NCBI GenBank assembly: GCA_003215055.1
Contig: QCKW01000010.1
Coordinates: forward strand, 1-34,402
DNA: 34,402 nucleotides
Reading direction: 5' to 3'
Origin: Pelagibacteraceae bacterium AG-410-N23
GTDB lineage: Bacteria > Pseudomonadota > Alphaproteobacteria > Pelagibacterales > Pelagibacteraceae
Shown here piece by piece: positions 9,645 through 18,503 of this stretch (within the stretch, counting starts at the first letter, position 1; the number at the start of each line of letters is the position of its first letter). The position numbers and the translations under genes were made by a program. Under the pieces are notes generated by a model. It was not told the DNA's origin. It did not search any database and worked only from the letters and a program-made list of their open reading frames with translations.

Positions 9645-9914
9645 ATGCTTCATATTAAATGTCCACATTGTGGAATGAGATCTCAAAATGAATTTTCTTA
9701 TGGTGGTGACGCTAGTGTGAAAAGACCTGAACTAGGGAAAGAGGTTACAGATCAAGAGTGGGATGATTTTGTTTATAACAGAAAAAGTCTTAGAGGAAAG
9801 CATTGGGAGCTGTGGCAACATTTATCGGGATGCAGACAATGGATAAAAATTGAGAGAGATACAGCAACTCACGAAATTTTTAATACACTAAAAGCTAATG
9901 AGGAAATTTCATAA
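9645..9914 (+). CDS. soxD: Sarcosine oxidase, delta subunit
   Basis: The 89-residue delta subunit is the small structural zinc-binding component of heterotetrameric sarcosine oxidase. CPHCG (C6, C9) near the start and LSGCRQW with nearby histidines near residue 63 are the expected zinc ligands. The FSYGGDA and KHWELWQH segments are family hallmarks. The ATG follows the soxB stop immediately, and the stop overlaps the soxA start by one base (TAATG), so the four subunits are likely made in fixed ratio by translational coupling. Confidence 0.95.
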   Translation: MLHIKCPHCGMRSQNEFSYGGDASVKRPELGKEVTDQEWDDFVYNRKSLRGKHWELWQHLSGCRQWIKIERDTATHEIFNTLKANEEIS

Positions 9915-12910
9915 TGACTCAAAGTTTCAGATTAGAAAATATTGGGATGATTAATAGAAATAAAAAACTTTCATTCAAATTTAATGGGAAAGTTTATTAT
10001 GGTTATGAAGGAGATACTTTAGCCTCAGCTTTAATTGCAAACGGTGTTCACTTAATTGGAAGAAGTTTTAAATATCATAGACCTAGAGGTTTTTTTGGAG
10101 CAGGGGTAGATGAACCTTATGCAATAGTTCAATTATACAGGAATGGTGAAACTGAACCTAACATAAAAGCTACAGAACAAGAGCTTTTTGAGGGATTAGA
10201 GGCAAAAAGTGTGAATTGTTGGCCTAGTGTAAATTTTGATGTGGGAGCAATAAATAATTTCTTAAGAATTTTTTTACCAGCTGGATTTTATTACAAAACT
10301 TTTATGTGGCCGAAAAGTTTTTGGTATAAAATTTATGAGCCATTTATTCGAAAAGCAGCAGGACTTGGAGTAGCATCTATTAAGCATGACAAAGAAAGAT
10401 ATGAGCATAAGTATGAATATTGTGATTTATTAATTACAGGCTCAGGTCCATCAGGTTTAGCCAGTGCTTATGCTGCAGCGAAGAATGGGGCTAAAGTAAT
10501 TTTAGCTGAGGATAAATCTAGGTTTGGAGGAACATTATTAACCAGTGAAGTTAATATAGGCAATCAATCAGGTAAAGAATGGGCTGAAAGTGTAATTTCT
10601 GAACTTAAAGAAATGCCAAATGTGACTATAAAAAATCGATCACAAGTATTTGGTTATTATGATCATAACATGTTGGTGATGTCAGAAAGAATAAGTGACC
10701 ATTTACCACAAACAAAAAAATTTCATCCAAAACAAAGACTATGGTACATAAGAGCAAAAGAAGTTCTAATTTCTTCTGGATCAATTGAAAGACCAATTGT
10801 TTTTGGGAATAATGATACACCAGGAGTGATGCTTTCATCAGCTGCAAAAGAATATCTCAAAATTTATGGAGTTTTAGTTGGAAAAAATCCTTTAATATTT
10901 ACTAACAATGATAGTGGCTATGAAACCGCAATTGAATTTCAAAAAAATGGTATAAACCCAATTATTTTAGATACAAGAAAAGATCCAAAGTCTGAATTAG
11001 TTGATGAAGCAAAAAATTTAGGAATAAATATTAAATTTTCTTATGTCGTAGTAGCTGCCCAAGGCTATAAAAAAGTAAAATCAGCTGATATTGCAAAAAT
11101 TTCTGAAGATAAAGAACAACTTGGAACAGTAGAAAGTGTTAAGTGTGATTGTATATGTGTATCTGGTTTTTGGACGCCAACAATTCATTTAGCTTCACAA
11201 TCAGGAAATAAAACAAAATTTAAAGAGGATATAGATGCTTTTGTTCCAGGAACATCAAAGCAAAATGAAACTACTTTAGGTGCTGCTAATGGAACTTATA
11301 CTTTAGAGGAAACTTTAAAAAGTTCATTTGAAACTGGCCATAAATTATCAAAAGAAATTACCAAAAATGACAATAAGATTTCTTTTCCAAATGTAATTGA
11401 AAAAAAATCAACTGTTCATGATAAATTTTGGTGTGTTCCACTTCCAAAAGGAAAAAATTATAAAAGATTTTTAGATTTTCAAAATGATGTTGCGGTATCT
11501 GACATAGAAATTGCTTTAAAAGAAGGATACAGATCAATTGAACATGTTAAGCGATATACGACCCTTGGAATGGCGACTGATCAAGGTAAAACAAGTAATC
11601 TTAATGGTTTACAATTAGTATCAAAAATAGAAAACAAAGTTGTACCAGCTGTTGGTCACACAACGTTTAGACCTCCATATACTCCAGTTTCAATCGGAGC
11701 GATAGTGGGAAGGGAGGTTGGAAAACATTCAAAACCAACACGAAAATCTCCAATGCATTCATGGCATGAGAAAAATAATGCAGTCTTTGTTGATGCTGGA
11801 GTGTGGTTAAGACCGAGATATTACAAGCAGGGGGATGAAAATTTATTTGAAGGATCAAAAAGGGAAGCAAAAAATGTAAGAACTAATGTTGGAGTTTGTG
11901 ATGTAACTACATTAGGTAAAATAGATATCAAAGGTCCAGATGCTGCAGAATTGCTTAATAGAGTTTATACCAACGCATGGTTAAAGTTACCGGTAGGTAA
12001 AGCAAGATATGGTGTTATGTTACGAGAAGATGGTATTGTTATGGATGATGGAACAACCACAAGAATTTCAGAAAATCATTATCATATGACAACCACTACT
12101 GCTCAAGCTGCAAATGTTCTTTCACACTTAGAGTATTATTTACAATTAGTTTGGCCAGAGTTGAATGTGAATGTTGTCTCAACTACAGAACAATGGGCAG
12201 GGGCCGCAATAGCTGGACCAAAATCAAGAAATTTATTACAAAAATTATTTCCAAAATCTGATGTATCAAATGAGGGTTTGCCTTTTATGGGCTATATGGA
12301 GGGTGATCTGTTTGGAGTAAAGGCTAGAATTTTTAGAATTTCATTTTCAGGTGAACTTGCATACGAAATAAATGTTGAGTCAGATAATGGAAACTTTATG
12401 TGGGAAAAGATAATTGAAGTTGGTCAAGAATTTAAGATCCAACCATATGGCACAGAGGCACTATCAACTTTAAGAATTGAGATGGGGCATGTAGCAGGAT
12501 CAGAACTTGATGGAAGGACAATTCCTTATGATAATTCTCTTGAAGGTTTATTGAGCAAAAAGAAAGATTTTATTGGAAAAAGATCTTTAACTAGAAAGGC
12601 ATTTATATCTGAAGATAGACAGAAAATTGTTGGTGTTATTCCTTTAGATAAAAAAACAAGCATTCCAGAAGGATCACATTTGGTTAAAGATTCAAGTGCG
12701 CCACTACCAAATCCAAAATTAGGATATATTTCAGCTTCTTGTTGGAGCGTTGAGCACGATAATCCATTTTCTTTAGCTATTGTTAAAGATGGAAAAAATA
12801 TGATTGGTAAAAAACTATTTGTAATGTCCCCGCTGAAAAATAAAGTTATTCCAGTTGAAATAGTTTCTTCACATTATGTTGATCCAAAAGGTGAAAGAGT
12901 TAGATCATGA
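9914..12910 (+). CDS. soxA: Sarcosine oxidase, alpha subunit
   Basis: This 998-residue protein is the large subunit of heterotetrameric sarcosine oxidase. An N-terminal ferredoxin-like domain (about 15-110, with [15 protein letters not shown] and SFKYHRPRG) is followed by an NAD-binding Rossmann domain ([13 protein letters not shown], about 176-188). A C-terminal aminomethyltransferase (GcvT-like) domain from about residue 612 binds tetrahydrofolate and captures the methyl carbon as methylene-THF. The ESG-type GcvT segment appears as [12 protein letters not shown] near residue 815. Length is normal for the family. It overlaps soxD by one base and soxG by four (ATGA). Confidence 0.96.
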   Translation: MTQSFRLENIGMINRNKKLSFKFNGKVYYGYEGDTLASALIANGVHLIGRSFKYHRPRGFFGAGVDEPYAIVQLYRNGETEPNIKATEQELFEGLEAKSVNCWPSVNFDVGAINNFLRIFLPAGFYYKTFMWPKSFWYKIYEPFIRKAAGLGVASIKHDKERYEHKYEYCDLLITGSGPSGLASAYAAAKNGAKVILAEDKSRFGGTLLTSEVNIGNQSGKEWAESVISELKEMPNVTIKNRSQVFGYYDHNMLVMSERISDHLPQTKKFHPKQRLWYIRAKEVLISSGSIERPIVFGNNDTPGVMLSSAAKEYLKIYGVLVGKNPLIFTNNDSGYETAIEFQKNGINPIILDTRKDPKSELVDEAKNLGINIKFSYVVVAAQGYKKVKSADIAKISEDKEQLGTVESVKCDCICVSGFWTPTIHLASQSGNKTKFKEDIDAFVPGTSKQNETTLGAANGTYTLEETLKSSFETGHKLSKEITKNDNKISFPNVIEKKSTVHDKFWCVPLPKGKNYKRFLDFQNDVAVSDIEIALKEGYRSIEHVKRYTTLGMATDQGKTSNLNGLQLVSKIENKVVPAVGHTTFRPPYTPVSIGAIVGREVGKHSKPTRKSPMHSWHEKNNAVFVDAGVWLRPRYYKQGDENLFEGSKREAKNVRTNVGVCDVTTLGKIDIKGPDAAELLNRVYTNAWLKLPVGKARYGVMLREDGIVMDDGTTTRISENHYHMTTTTAQAANVLSHLEYYLQLVWPELNVNVVSTTEQWAGAAIAGPKSRNLLQKLFPKSDVSNEGLPFMGYMEGDLFGVKARIFRISFSGELAYEINVESDNGNFMWEKIIEVGQEFKIQPYGTEALSTLRIEMGHVAGSELDGRTIPYDNSLEGLLSKKKDFIGKRSLTRKAFISEDRQKIVGVIPLDKKTSIPEGSHLVKDSSAPLPNPKLGYISASCWSVEHDNPFSLAIVKDGKNMIGKKLFVMSPLKNKVIPVEIVSSHYVDPKGERVRS

Positions 12911-13494
12911 GCTCAATTTCTGCATTAGCAAAAGTTCATTTGTTAGGACAATTTGGTGATTGTGAAGGTAAAAATGAAAATAATCTTTTAAAAATCTCAG
13001 AAATAAAAAATTTATTGATAGTCCAAATAGTTCAATATAAAAATTCTACAGTTTCAATTGATAGTATTGATATTGATGGTTTAAAATTTAAAGATGAGTC
13101 ATTAAAAGTGATAAATAATAATGATACAAGAATACTATGGAATGGACCAAAAAATTGGCTTTTAGTTTCAACAAAAAAAAATTTAATTAAAAATGTTTTA
13201 CAAAATTTTAAAGAATCAGATTTTGCTGTAACAGACTTATCTCATTCAAGGGCCATAATTGAAATGGAAGGACAAGAAGTTAAAGAAGTTTTAAAGAAAG
13301 GATGTCCATTTAATTTTAGTTCTTTAGAAAAAGATAATTCAATTAACTCCATTTATAATGGAATAGCTTTCACAGTTGATTTAATTAAAGACAATCCTGA
13401 CAAGGTGAGATTATTCACTCTAAGAAGCTTTGGAGAATCTTTTTATCATTCCATCACAGATGCTTCTTTAGAATTTGGCTTTAAAACATTGTAA
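12907..13494 (+). CDS. soxG: Sarcosine oxidase, gamma subunit
   Basis: The 195-residue gamma subunit is assigned from position as the last soxBDAG gene (four-base ATGA overlap with soxA), size, and family-type segments such as [13 protein letters not shown] near residue 75 and [14 protein letters not shown] near residue 108. SoxG has a fold related to the GcvT N-terminal region and helps assembly; it has no known catalytic residues of its own. It is poorly conserved in sequence, so context is the main support. The gene ends 6 bases from the end of the converging DMT permease gene, with no room for a separate terminator. Confidence 0.9.
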   Translation: MSSISALAKVHLLGQFGDCEGKNENNLLKISEIKNLLIVQIVQYKNSTVSIDSIDIDGLKFKDESLKVINNNDTRILWNGPKNWLLVSTKKNLIKNVLQNFKESDFAVTDLSHSRAIIEMEGQEVKEVLKKGCPFNFSSLEKDNSINSIYNGIAFTVDLIKDNPDKVRLFTLRSFGESFYHSITDASLEFGFKTL

Positions 13495-13500
13495 GTATTT

Positions 13501-14349
13501 TTAATCACGAGTAGCGATATAAACACCTACAGTAGTTATCAAAAAACCCACCAAATCTAAATGAGTTAAATTTTCATTTAAAAAAAGCCAAGCCATAAAT
13601 GCAGAGGTAGCTGGTATTAGAAAAAATATTGAAACTGTTTTGCTAGCAGAATTTTTTTTAATCAAAAACATGAGTATTGTAAAGGCACCAAAAGATACCA
13701 AAAATATTTGATGGCTTATTGCAATAAGAAACGTTTTATTAAAATCTATATATGGTTCAACAAAAAAAACTATAATTAATATATGAAACAAACATCCACC
13801 GACAGCTTGATAAAAATTACTTACCGTTAAAGGCAAGTTGTTACTTAATTTCTTTTGCCAAATTGTTGAAATTGTAATCGAAATTAAAGCTACTATGGTA
13901 GCAATTAATCCTAACAAAGGAATATTATTACCTACATCCAAACCCAAAACTAATGCTGCACCTAAGAACCCAAGTAAAACTCCAATCCATTGTTTAATAG
14001 TAACTTTTTCATTTAATATAGGGCCACTAAGTGCATTGGTCAAAATAGGTTGAAGAGTCACTATTAATGCAGCTATACCTGTAGGCATACCAATTGAGAT
14101 GGAGTAAAACACACCACCTAAATATAATCCATGAAAAAGAACTCCACTAAACAAAGACTCAATTAAATTTTTATTACTGATATTTATTGATTGTTTTGAG
14201 TAAATAGAAAATAAATAAAAACCTATAGCAACAAAAAAAAATCTAAATGCTAATGCAGTAAAAGGGTCACTATTATCTATAATTGGCTTTGTAGTTATAA
14301 AAGCAGACGACCATAGTAGAATGAATATGAATGGATATATTCTGATCAT
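13501..14349 (-). CDS. DMT-family (EamA) permease
   Basis: This 282-residue protein of the drug/metabolite transporter superfamily has about ten membrane helices in two EamA repeats; the first starts at PFIFILLWSSAFITTKP, and TLQPILTNALSGPILNEKVT ends the first repeat. The substrate is unknown; family members export amino acids or other metabolites. I choose ATG 14349 (MIRIYPF) because it begins just before the first helix. The frame can be extended to a TTG at 14391, but that adds a polar cysteine/lysine segment unlike the family. The gene runs away from the lipoprotein gene across a 132-base divergent gap in which I see no clear signal. Confidence 0.85.
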   Translation of the reverse strand: MIRIYPFIFILLWSSAFITTKPIIDNSDPFTALAFRFFFVAIGFYLFSIYSKQSINISNKNLIESLFSGVLFHGLYLGGVFYSISIGMPTGIAALIVTLQPILTNALSGPILNEKVTIKQWIGVLLGFLGAALVLGLDVGNNIPLLGLIATIVALISITISTIWQKKLSNNLPLTVSNFYQAVGGCLFHILIIVFFVEPYIDFNKTFLIAISHQIFLVSFGAFTILMFLIKKNSASKTVSIFFLIPATSAFMAWLFLNENLTHLDLVGFLITTVGVYIATRD

Positions 14350-14481
14350 TTTAGGTTTTATAAAAAAATTGCACTTACATTTGATTCTCAAATTTAGTTA
14401 AATTTGTCTATGAAAATTAGTGTTTTGTATCAATTACCTAATTCTACCTTGAGTTGTATTTCTAAATGCTTAAGATTCTTC

Positions 14482-14796
14482 ATGATGATTCATAAAAAAA
14501 TAGTTTTTTGGTTATTAGTATCTGCATTTTTATCAGGATGCACTTCACCAACAGCTATGTTAGGTCCTGCATACACCTTAACCTCTAGTGGAAATATTTA
14601 TCAAGCTGGTTTGACATATGGATCAAACGAAATGATAACTCGACAGACTGGAAGAACACCAATTGAAAATATTCAAGAATTAAGCGTGAATAAAAAAAAT
14701 ATTCAAAAACAAACCTTGGAGAGTGAAGATTTTTATATTTTAGTCAAAAATAAGATCAATAAAACTAAAGGTATTTTTAAAAAATCTAATCAATAA
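14482..14796 (+). CDS. Small putative lipoprotein, 104 aa
   Basis: The N-terminus from ATG 14482 is a short basic segment, a hydrophobic run and the lipobox LSGC, so Cys20 is probably lipidated after signal peptidase II cleavage. The mature part (about 85 residues) has a T/S/G-rich stretch and ends in a lysine-rich tail; no domain is recognised. Starts further upstream (ATG 14410, TTG 14404) would put a long cysteine-containing extension before the signal peptide, so they are less likely. ATG 14485 is equally possible. The 3' end overlaps the converging unknown gene by 11 bases. Confidence 0.65.
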   Translation: MMIHKKIVFWLLVSAFLSGCTSPTAMLGPAYTLTSSGNIYQAGLTYGSNEMITRQTGRTPIENIQELSVNKKNIQKQTLESEDFYILVKNKINKTKGIFKKSNQ

Positions 14797-15226
14797 TATT
14801 TAATAACAACAATTCAGGTTGTTTAGTTTCTTTACACCACAGCTCATAACTTTCACAAATTCTCCACAGATGATCAAAAGCTCTTTGTGAAATTTCTAGT
14901 GGAAAATGACTTTTTGCATAATATAAGTTAGGGAACTGAATTAATTGTTTAATCATCATGTCTTTTTGAACTTTAAGCAGTTTTAAAGTCTCGTCTGGAA
15001 TTTTCTTTTTTGTCTTTTTATCAATAAAGTTATTTTGAGAGAGTTCTTCAAACCATTTATCATGAAATTTTCCACTACTAATTTCTATGTAAGTTTGTGA
15101 ACCAATGAAATTATCAATAGCATCAATATTTGAAAAACCAGGATTATTTTTTTTTATTTCAAAAATTTTAGAATAAATAATTTCAGCAACAAATAAAACG
15201 TATGGACGATCTTTTGATTTCCTCAT
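14786..15226 (-). CDS. Unknown soluble protein, 146 aa
   Basis: I do not recognise this protein. It has no membrane helix or signal peptide and is rich in lysine and aromatic residues. Predicted helices include the N-terminal DRPYVLFVAEIIYSKIFEI region, and there are two cysteines in RICESYELWC. Its ATG directly abuts the stop codon of the racemase-family gene upstream, with no bases between, so the two are probably one operon and may act together. The start is well placed; function is open. Confidence 0.65.
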   Translation of the reverse strand: MRKSKDRPYVLFVAEIIYSKIFEIKKNNPGFSNIDAIDNFIGSQTYIEISSGKFHDKWFEELSQNNFIDKKTKKKIPDETLKLLKVQKDMMIKQLIQFPNLYYAKSHFPLEISQRAFDHLWRICESYELWCKETKQPELLLLNIID

Positions 15227-15973
15227 TTAATTTTTATATTTTTTCATTGCTGCATAAGCTAAAATTAAATTTGGATCTAAAAAAATTTTTGACGATTTTA
15301 CAATTTTTATAGATTTAAATGCAAAAATTGCAATTGGTAATTCTGTGCACCCTAGGATAATTTTTTTACATTTTTTTTTAATCAAATAATTAATTGCAGG
15401 TTGAATAGTCTTAGCAGCTTTTTTAACATTTCCCATTTTAACATCCTTAATTGCTTTATTTACATTTTGTTTTTGAAGTTTATCTGTAGGAAAAAATAAT
15501 TTATAATTTTTGTTAAAAATCTTATCATATACCTTAGTTTTTAAAGTTCCTTCAGTTGCCAATAATCCTATTTTTGAGTTCTTCTTACATTTTTTTTTTG
15601 TGTAATCGAATACTTCTTTAGGCATATTTATAATTGGAATGTTTACTCGTTTTTGAAGATCTTCGTACCAGTAATGAGCTGTGTTACAAGGAATTACAAT
15701 AAATCTACATTTTGCCTTTTTTAACTTTTTACATCCCTCAATTAAACTTTTTAAAACTCTTTCATATTTTTTTTTTGATGTAAGGTTTTCAAATCTATTT
15801 GAAAGTGCTCCTGTAATTTTTCCAATAGACTCTGGTCTTCCAGGAATATTTGATTTATTATATAAGAAGAATAAAGGATAATCTTGATCAATTTTTCCTC
15901 TATATTGAATTGCCAACTTATTGCAAAAATCTAATCCTGCTTGTGTTCCCATTCCTCCAAGAATACCAATCAT
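15227..15973 (-). CDS. Aspartate/glutamate racemase family protein
   Basis: The 248-residue protein belongs to the cofactor-independent Asp/Glu racemase superfamily. The N-terminal GILGGMGTQAGLDF, the first catalytic cysteine in VIPCNTAHYW (about residue 84) and the second in ILGCTELPIA (near residue 210) are all present, so two-base racemisation is chemically feasible. Spacing resembles the YgeA/RacD type more than MurI. The substrate may be aspartate, glutamate or another amino acid and cannot be fixed from sequence. The protein is rich in lysine. It is followed without a gap by the 146-residue unknown. Upstream is a 104-base gap with a large hairpin separating it from cspA. Confidence 0.82.
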   Translation of the reverse strand: MIGILGGMGTQAGLDFCNKLAIQYRGKIDQDYPLFFLYNKSNIPGRPESIGKITGALSNRFENLTSKKKYERVLKSLIEGCKKLKKAKCRFIVIPCNTAHYWYEDLQKRVNIPIINMPKEVFDYTKKKCKKNSKIGLLATEGTLKTKVYDKIFNKNYKLFFPTDKLQKQNVNKAIKDVKMGNVKKAAKTIQPAINYLIKKKCKKIILGCTELPIAIFAFKSIKIVKSSKIFLDPNLILAYAAMKKYKN

Positions 15974-16006
15974 AATCTATAATTTTATAATTTGTTGAAG
16001 AATAGA

Positions 16007-16063
16007 TTATTGGCTATAAAAATAAATTAAATCTTTCGGATATTTAATTAATATAGCCAATAA
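16007..16063. repeat. Large perfect hairpin between cspA and the racemase gene
   Basis: TTATTGGCTATA (16007-16018) and TATAGCCAATAA (16052-16063) are exact 12-base reverse complements. The 33-base loop contains a second inverted repeat, ATTAAAT (16026-16032) with ATTTAAT (16042-16048), closed around CTTTCGG. The whole forms a nested stem-loop just 3' of cspA on the minus strand. No T-run follows on that strand, so it does not look like a standard intrinsic terminator. It may stabilise the 3' end of cspA mRNA, act as a processing site, or be a small RNA. Confidence 0.55.
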
Positions 16064-16077
16064 ATTATATTTGAAAA

Positions 16078-16284
16078 TTATGCAGTTTTTAAGTTAACTG
16101 CTGAAGGACCTTTAGGACCATCTTCAACATCGAAAGTCAAAGCTTGACCCTCATCTAAACCGTTCATACCAGCATCTCTTACAGCTGAAACATGTACAAA
16201 TACATCTTTTTCTTTATCTTCTCTTTCAATAAATCCATAACCTTTGGTTGGATTAAACCATTTTACTTTACCTTGTAGACTCAT
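16078..16284 (-). CDS. cspA: Cold-shock domain protein (CspA family)
   Basis: The 68-residue protein is a single cold-shock domain. It contains the RNA-binding motifs KGYGFIER (RNP1, about 14-21) and DVFVHVSA (RNP2, about 27-34), the GKVKWFN start and the C-terminal [10 protein letters not shown]. It binds single-stranded RNA and acts as an RNA chaperone; in streamlined marine bacteria such genes are often highly expressed. The leader (16285-16396) contains TTGACA on the minus strand (16366-16361), a perfect -35 match, though I see no good -10 at the right distance. An 8-bp hairpin lies about 28-47 bases before the start. A large hairpin follows the stop codon. Confidence 0.95.
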   Translation of the reverse strand: MSLQGKVKWFNPTKGYGFIEREDKEKDVFVHVSAVRDAGMNGLDEGQALTFDVEDGPKGPSAVNLKTA

Positions 16285-16311
16285 ATTTTTTTTTTGTTGT
16301 TATGTTAATTT

Positions 16312-16331
16312 ATTACTTATAATTAAGTAAT
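16312..16331 (-). promoter_or_regulatory. Hairpin in the cspA 5' leader
   Basis: ATTACTTA (16312-16319) and TAAGTAAT (16324-16331) are an exact 8-base inverted repeat with a 4-base loop, 28-47 bases upstream of the cspA start. An A-rich stretch without structure lies between it and the ATG. Cold-shock mRNAs are known for temperature-dependent leader structure, so a role in translation control is possible. The stem has one G/C pair per arm and would be weak. Confidence 0.35.
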
Positions 16332-16396
16332 TAGGGGTTTGTTTAGAATTTTTAGAGTTTTGTCAACTAAATTGGTATATTTATTGATCTTAAATT

Positions 16397-16864
16397 TTAA
16401 TCATTATCTATAAGCTTGGTTAAATAAAGAGAATTAATGTCTTTTTTGTAATGTGCGAACGGTTCACAAGGCTTAAAATCACACTTTTGAAATAACTTTC
16501 TTGCAGATTCAAAAAATTTTCCAGCCCCAGTCTCAATACTTATTCGCTTAATATTAAGTTTTTTTGCTTCTTCTATAAGATGTTTTATAACTTTTATACC
16601 GTTTCCTTTGTTTCTATAGTCGTTATGAACTCTTATAGATTTAAATTCTCCATGGTCTTTGTCTAAAAATTTTAATGCACCACAACCCACCAATTTATCA
16701 TTTTCCCATAAACTCCAAAACTTAATTGAAGGTATTTTTAAACCGGGAATATCTAACACATGAGCACTACCTTCAGGAGATGCTGCTCTTAGTTCAATAA
16801 AATGTTTTGTGAGAAGTTCATTTACTTCTGGATGATCAAAATTTCCTTCTATAGATTTTAGCAT
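16397..16864 (-). CDS. GNAT-family N-acetyltransferase
   Basis: The 155-residue protein has the GNAT fold: LVGCGALKFLDKDHGEFKSIRVHNDYRNKGNGIKVIKHLIEEA contains the acetyl-CoA-binding R/K-x-x-G-x-G/I motif (RNKGNGI), followed by the ISIETGAGKFFESARKLFQKCDF segment typical of the C-terminal half. The acetyl acceptor is unknown. The C-terminus is similar in layout to YhbS/ElaA-like or amino-acid acetylases, with no firm subclass. Its ATG overlaps the purK stop by one base, so it is the last gene of a purEK-GNAT operon. Confidence 0.82.
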   Translation of the reverse strand: MLKSIEGNFDHPEVNELLTKHFIELRAASPEGSAHVLDIPGLKIPSIKFWSLWENDKLVGCGALKFLDKDHGEFKSIRVHNDYRNKGNGIKVIKHLIEEAKKLNIKRISIETGAGKFFESARKLFQKCDFKPCEPFAHYKKDINSLYLTKLIDND

Positions 16865-17910
16865 TAAATTAAAGTTGTTATATGACCCATTTTTCTTTTG
16901 TCTTTTATCTCTTTTTTTAAATAATCAAAGAAAAATTCATTATCCTTTAACTGAATATTTTGTCTATAAGGTTCTATTTGACTTCCTATTAAATTAATCA
17001 TTTTTGCATTCGATAATTTTTTTAATGGAACTTTTTCGAGAGAACAAACGGCTCTAATGTGATTTTCGAATTGACTTACATTAAATGCATTAATCGTTAA
17101 ATGACCAGAGTTGTGGACTCGAGGAGCTATTTCATTAACATATAAATTTTCATTTCTATCAATAAAAAATTCAACGCATAAAGTTCCTATATATTTTAAT
17201 TCTTCTGCAATACTAATTGCCCAATTTTTTGATTGATTAAAAATTTCAGCACTTATTTCTGCAGGTATTTTTGAACATTTTAATATTTGATCTTCATGAG
17301 TATTTTCTATTGGTTCGTATATTTCATATTTATTAATTCCAAATCTAGTAATAATTACAGATATTTCTTTTTTAAGTTTTACAAGTTTTTCAAGAATATA
17401 ATTTTTAGAAAAATCAATTTTAAGTGAATCAATTTCTTCAATTTTTGTTATTGGATATTGACCTTTGCCATCATAACCCATTGTAGTTGTCTTTAAAATT
17501 CCTGGAAGAAAATCCTTTAATGCATCTAGATCTTCTTTTTTTTCGACTAAAGCATATCGAGTTGTTCTTATATTAAGTTTATTTACAAAATCTTTTTCTG
17601 CTAATCTGTGTTGAATGAGTCTATTGATCGAAGGTTTTGGCAATACTGATTTTTTTTTATTTATTTCATTTAGTGTTTCATAAGGAATATTTTCAAATTC
17701 ATAGGTAATAATATTTACTTTTTCTATAAATTTAGAAATTTTTTCTTTATCATCATATTTTCCAAATATAAATTCATCACAAAATTTTTGTGCCGGTGCA
17801 TCAATATCATCACAATAAATAGCTGTTTTAATGTTCAATTTTTTAGCTGCAACAGAAAGCATACTCCCCAATTGACCACCACCTATTATACCTAAATAAA
17901 TTTCAGCCAT
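16864..17910 (-). CDS. purK: N5-carboxyaminoimidazole ribonucleotide synthase
   Basis: This 348-residue ATP-grasp enzyme converts AIR, bicarbonate and ATP to N5-CAIR in purine synthesis. Visible features are the N-terminal GIIGGGQLGSML (6-17), the TTTMGYDGKGQYPI ATP-grasp loop (about 140-153), a VEFFIDRNENLYVNEIAPRVHNSGHLTI segment with the metal-binding residues, and a C-terminal domain. Length is normal. It follows purE after five bases in the standard PurE-PurK pairing and overlaps the GNAT gene by one base. Confidence 0.95.
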   Translation of the reverse strand: MAEIYLGIIGGGQLGSMLSVAAKKLNIKTAIYCDDIDAPAQKFCDEFIFGKYDDKEKISKFIEKVNIITYEFENIPYETLNEINKKKSVLPKPSINRLIQHRLAEKDFVNKLNIRTTRYALVEKKEDLDALKDFLPGILKTTTMGYDGKGQYPITKIEEIDSLKIDFSKNYILEKLVKLKKEISVIITRFGINKYEIYEPIENTHEDQILKCSKIPAEISAEIFNQSKNWAISIAEELKYIGTLCVEFFIDRNENLYVNEIAPRVHNSGHLTINAFNVSQFENHIRAVCSLEKVPLKKLSNAKMINLIGSQIEPYRQNIQLKDNEFFFDYLKKEIKDKRKMGHITTLI

Positions 17911-17915
17911 CTTAA

Positions 17916-18407
17916 TTATTGAGGTTTCTTTTTAACTGATTTTGTTTGAGATAGTCTTAATCTTTCTAAGTTTTTTTTTATAGTAAGATTATTGTTTGCA
18001 ATAATTGAAGCCGCAAGTAACGCAGCGTTTATAGCGCCATCTTCTCCAATAGCCAATGTACCTACTGGAATTCCTTTAGGCATTTGAACAATAGATAATA
18101 AACTATCTAATCCTTTAAGTTTTTTACTCTCAATAGGAACACCTAATACAGGAATAGTTGTTAAAGCTGAAATCATACCAGGTAAGTGTGCTGATCCACC
18201 TGCACCCGCAATAATAGCACCAATATTATTTTTCTTTGCAGAACTCGCAAATTCATACATTCTTTTGGGCGTTCTATGTGCTGAGATAATTTTAGTTTCA
18301 TACTTTACTCCCAGATTCTTGAGTGTTTTTTCTGCTAATTTCATAGTTTTGTAGTCAGATTGACTACCCATCACAATTACGACTTTAAGAGCTTTATTCT
18401 TTTTCAT
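17916..18407 (-). CDS. purE: N5-CAIR mutase (class I PurE)
   Basis: The 163-residue protein rearranges N5-CAIR to CAIR. The VMGSQSD substrate loop (about 13-19), the SAHRTP catalytic histidine segment and [11 protein letters not shown] are intact, and length matches class I PurE. A C-terminal tail of basic residues is extra to the core. It is the first gene of the purEK-GNAT transcript. The 96-base divergent gap to the M19-family gene should contain its promoter, but nothing stands out on this strand. Confidence 0.96.
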   Translation of the reverse strand: MKKNKALKVVIVMGSQSDYKTMKLAEKTLKNLGVKYETKIISAHRTPKRMYEFASSAKKNNIGAIIAGAGGSAHLPGMISALTTIPVLGVPIESKKLKGLDSLLSIVQMPKGIPVGTLAIGEDGAINAALLAASIIANNNLTIKKNLERLRLSQTKSVKKKPQ

Positions 18408-18486
18408 GGAGTTTAAACTTTATTTCAAAATTAAATTAAAATTTCAATAAAATAAATAGAATTTAAAAAAGCATATTGATATGGTT

Positions 18487-18492
18487 TATAAT
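18487..18492 (+). promoter_or_regulatory. Candidate -10 box for the M19-family gene
   Basis: TATAAT, a perfect -10 match, lies 11 bases before the ATG at 18504. TTAAAA at 18463-18468 is a weak -35 candidate with an 18-base spacer. A start site about 7 bases after the box would give a leader of only a few bases, close to leaderless. The AT-rich background makes a chance match possible. Confidence 0.4.
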
Positions 18493-18503
18493 TATTTAAC
18501 AAA

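Noticed and set aside
16361-16366. TTGACA before cspA as a full sigma-70 promoter
   Set aside because: No acceptable -10 lies 16-18 bases further; only weak AACAAA or TAAACA are there.
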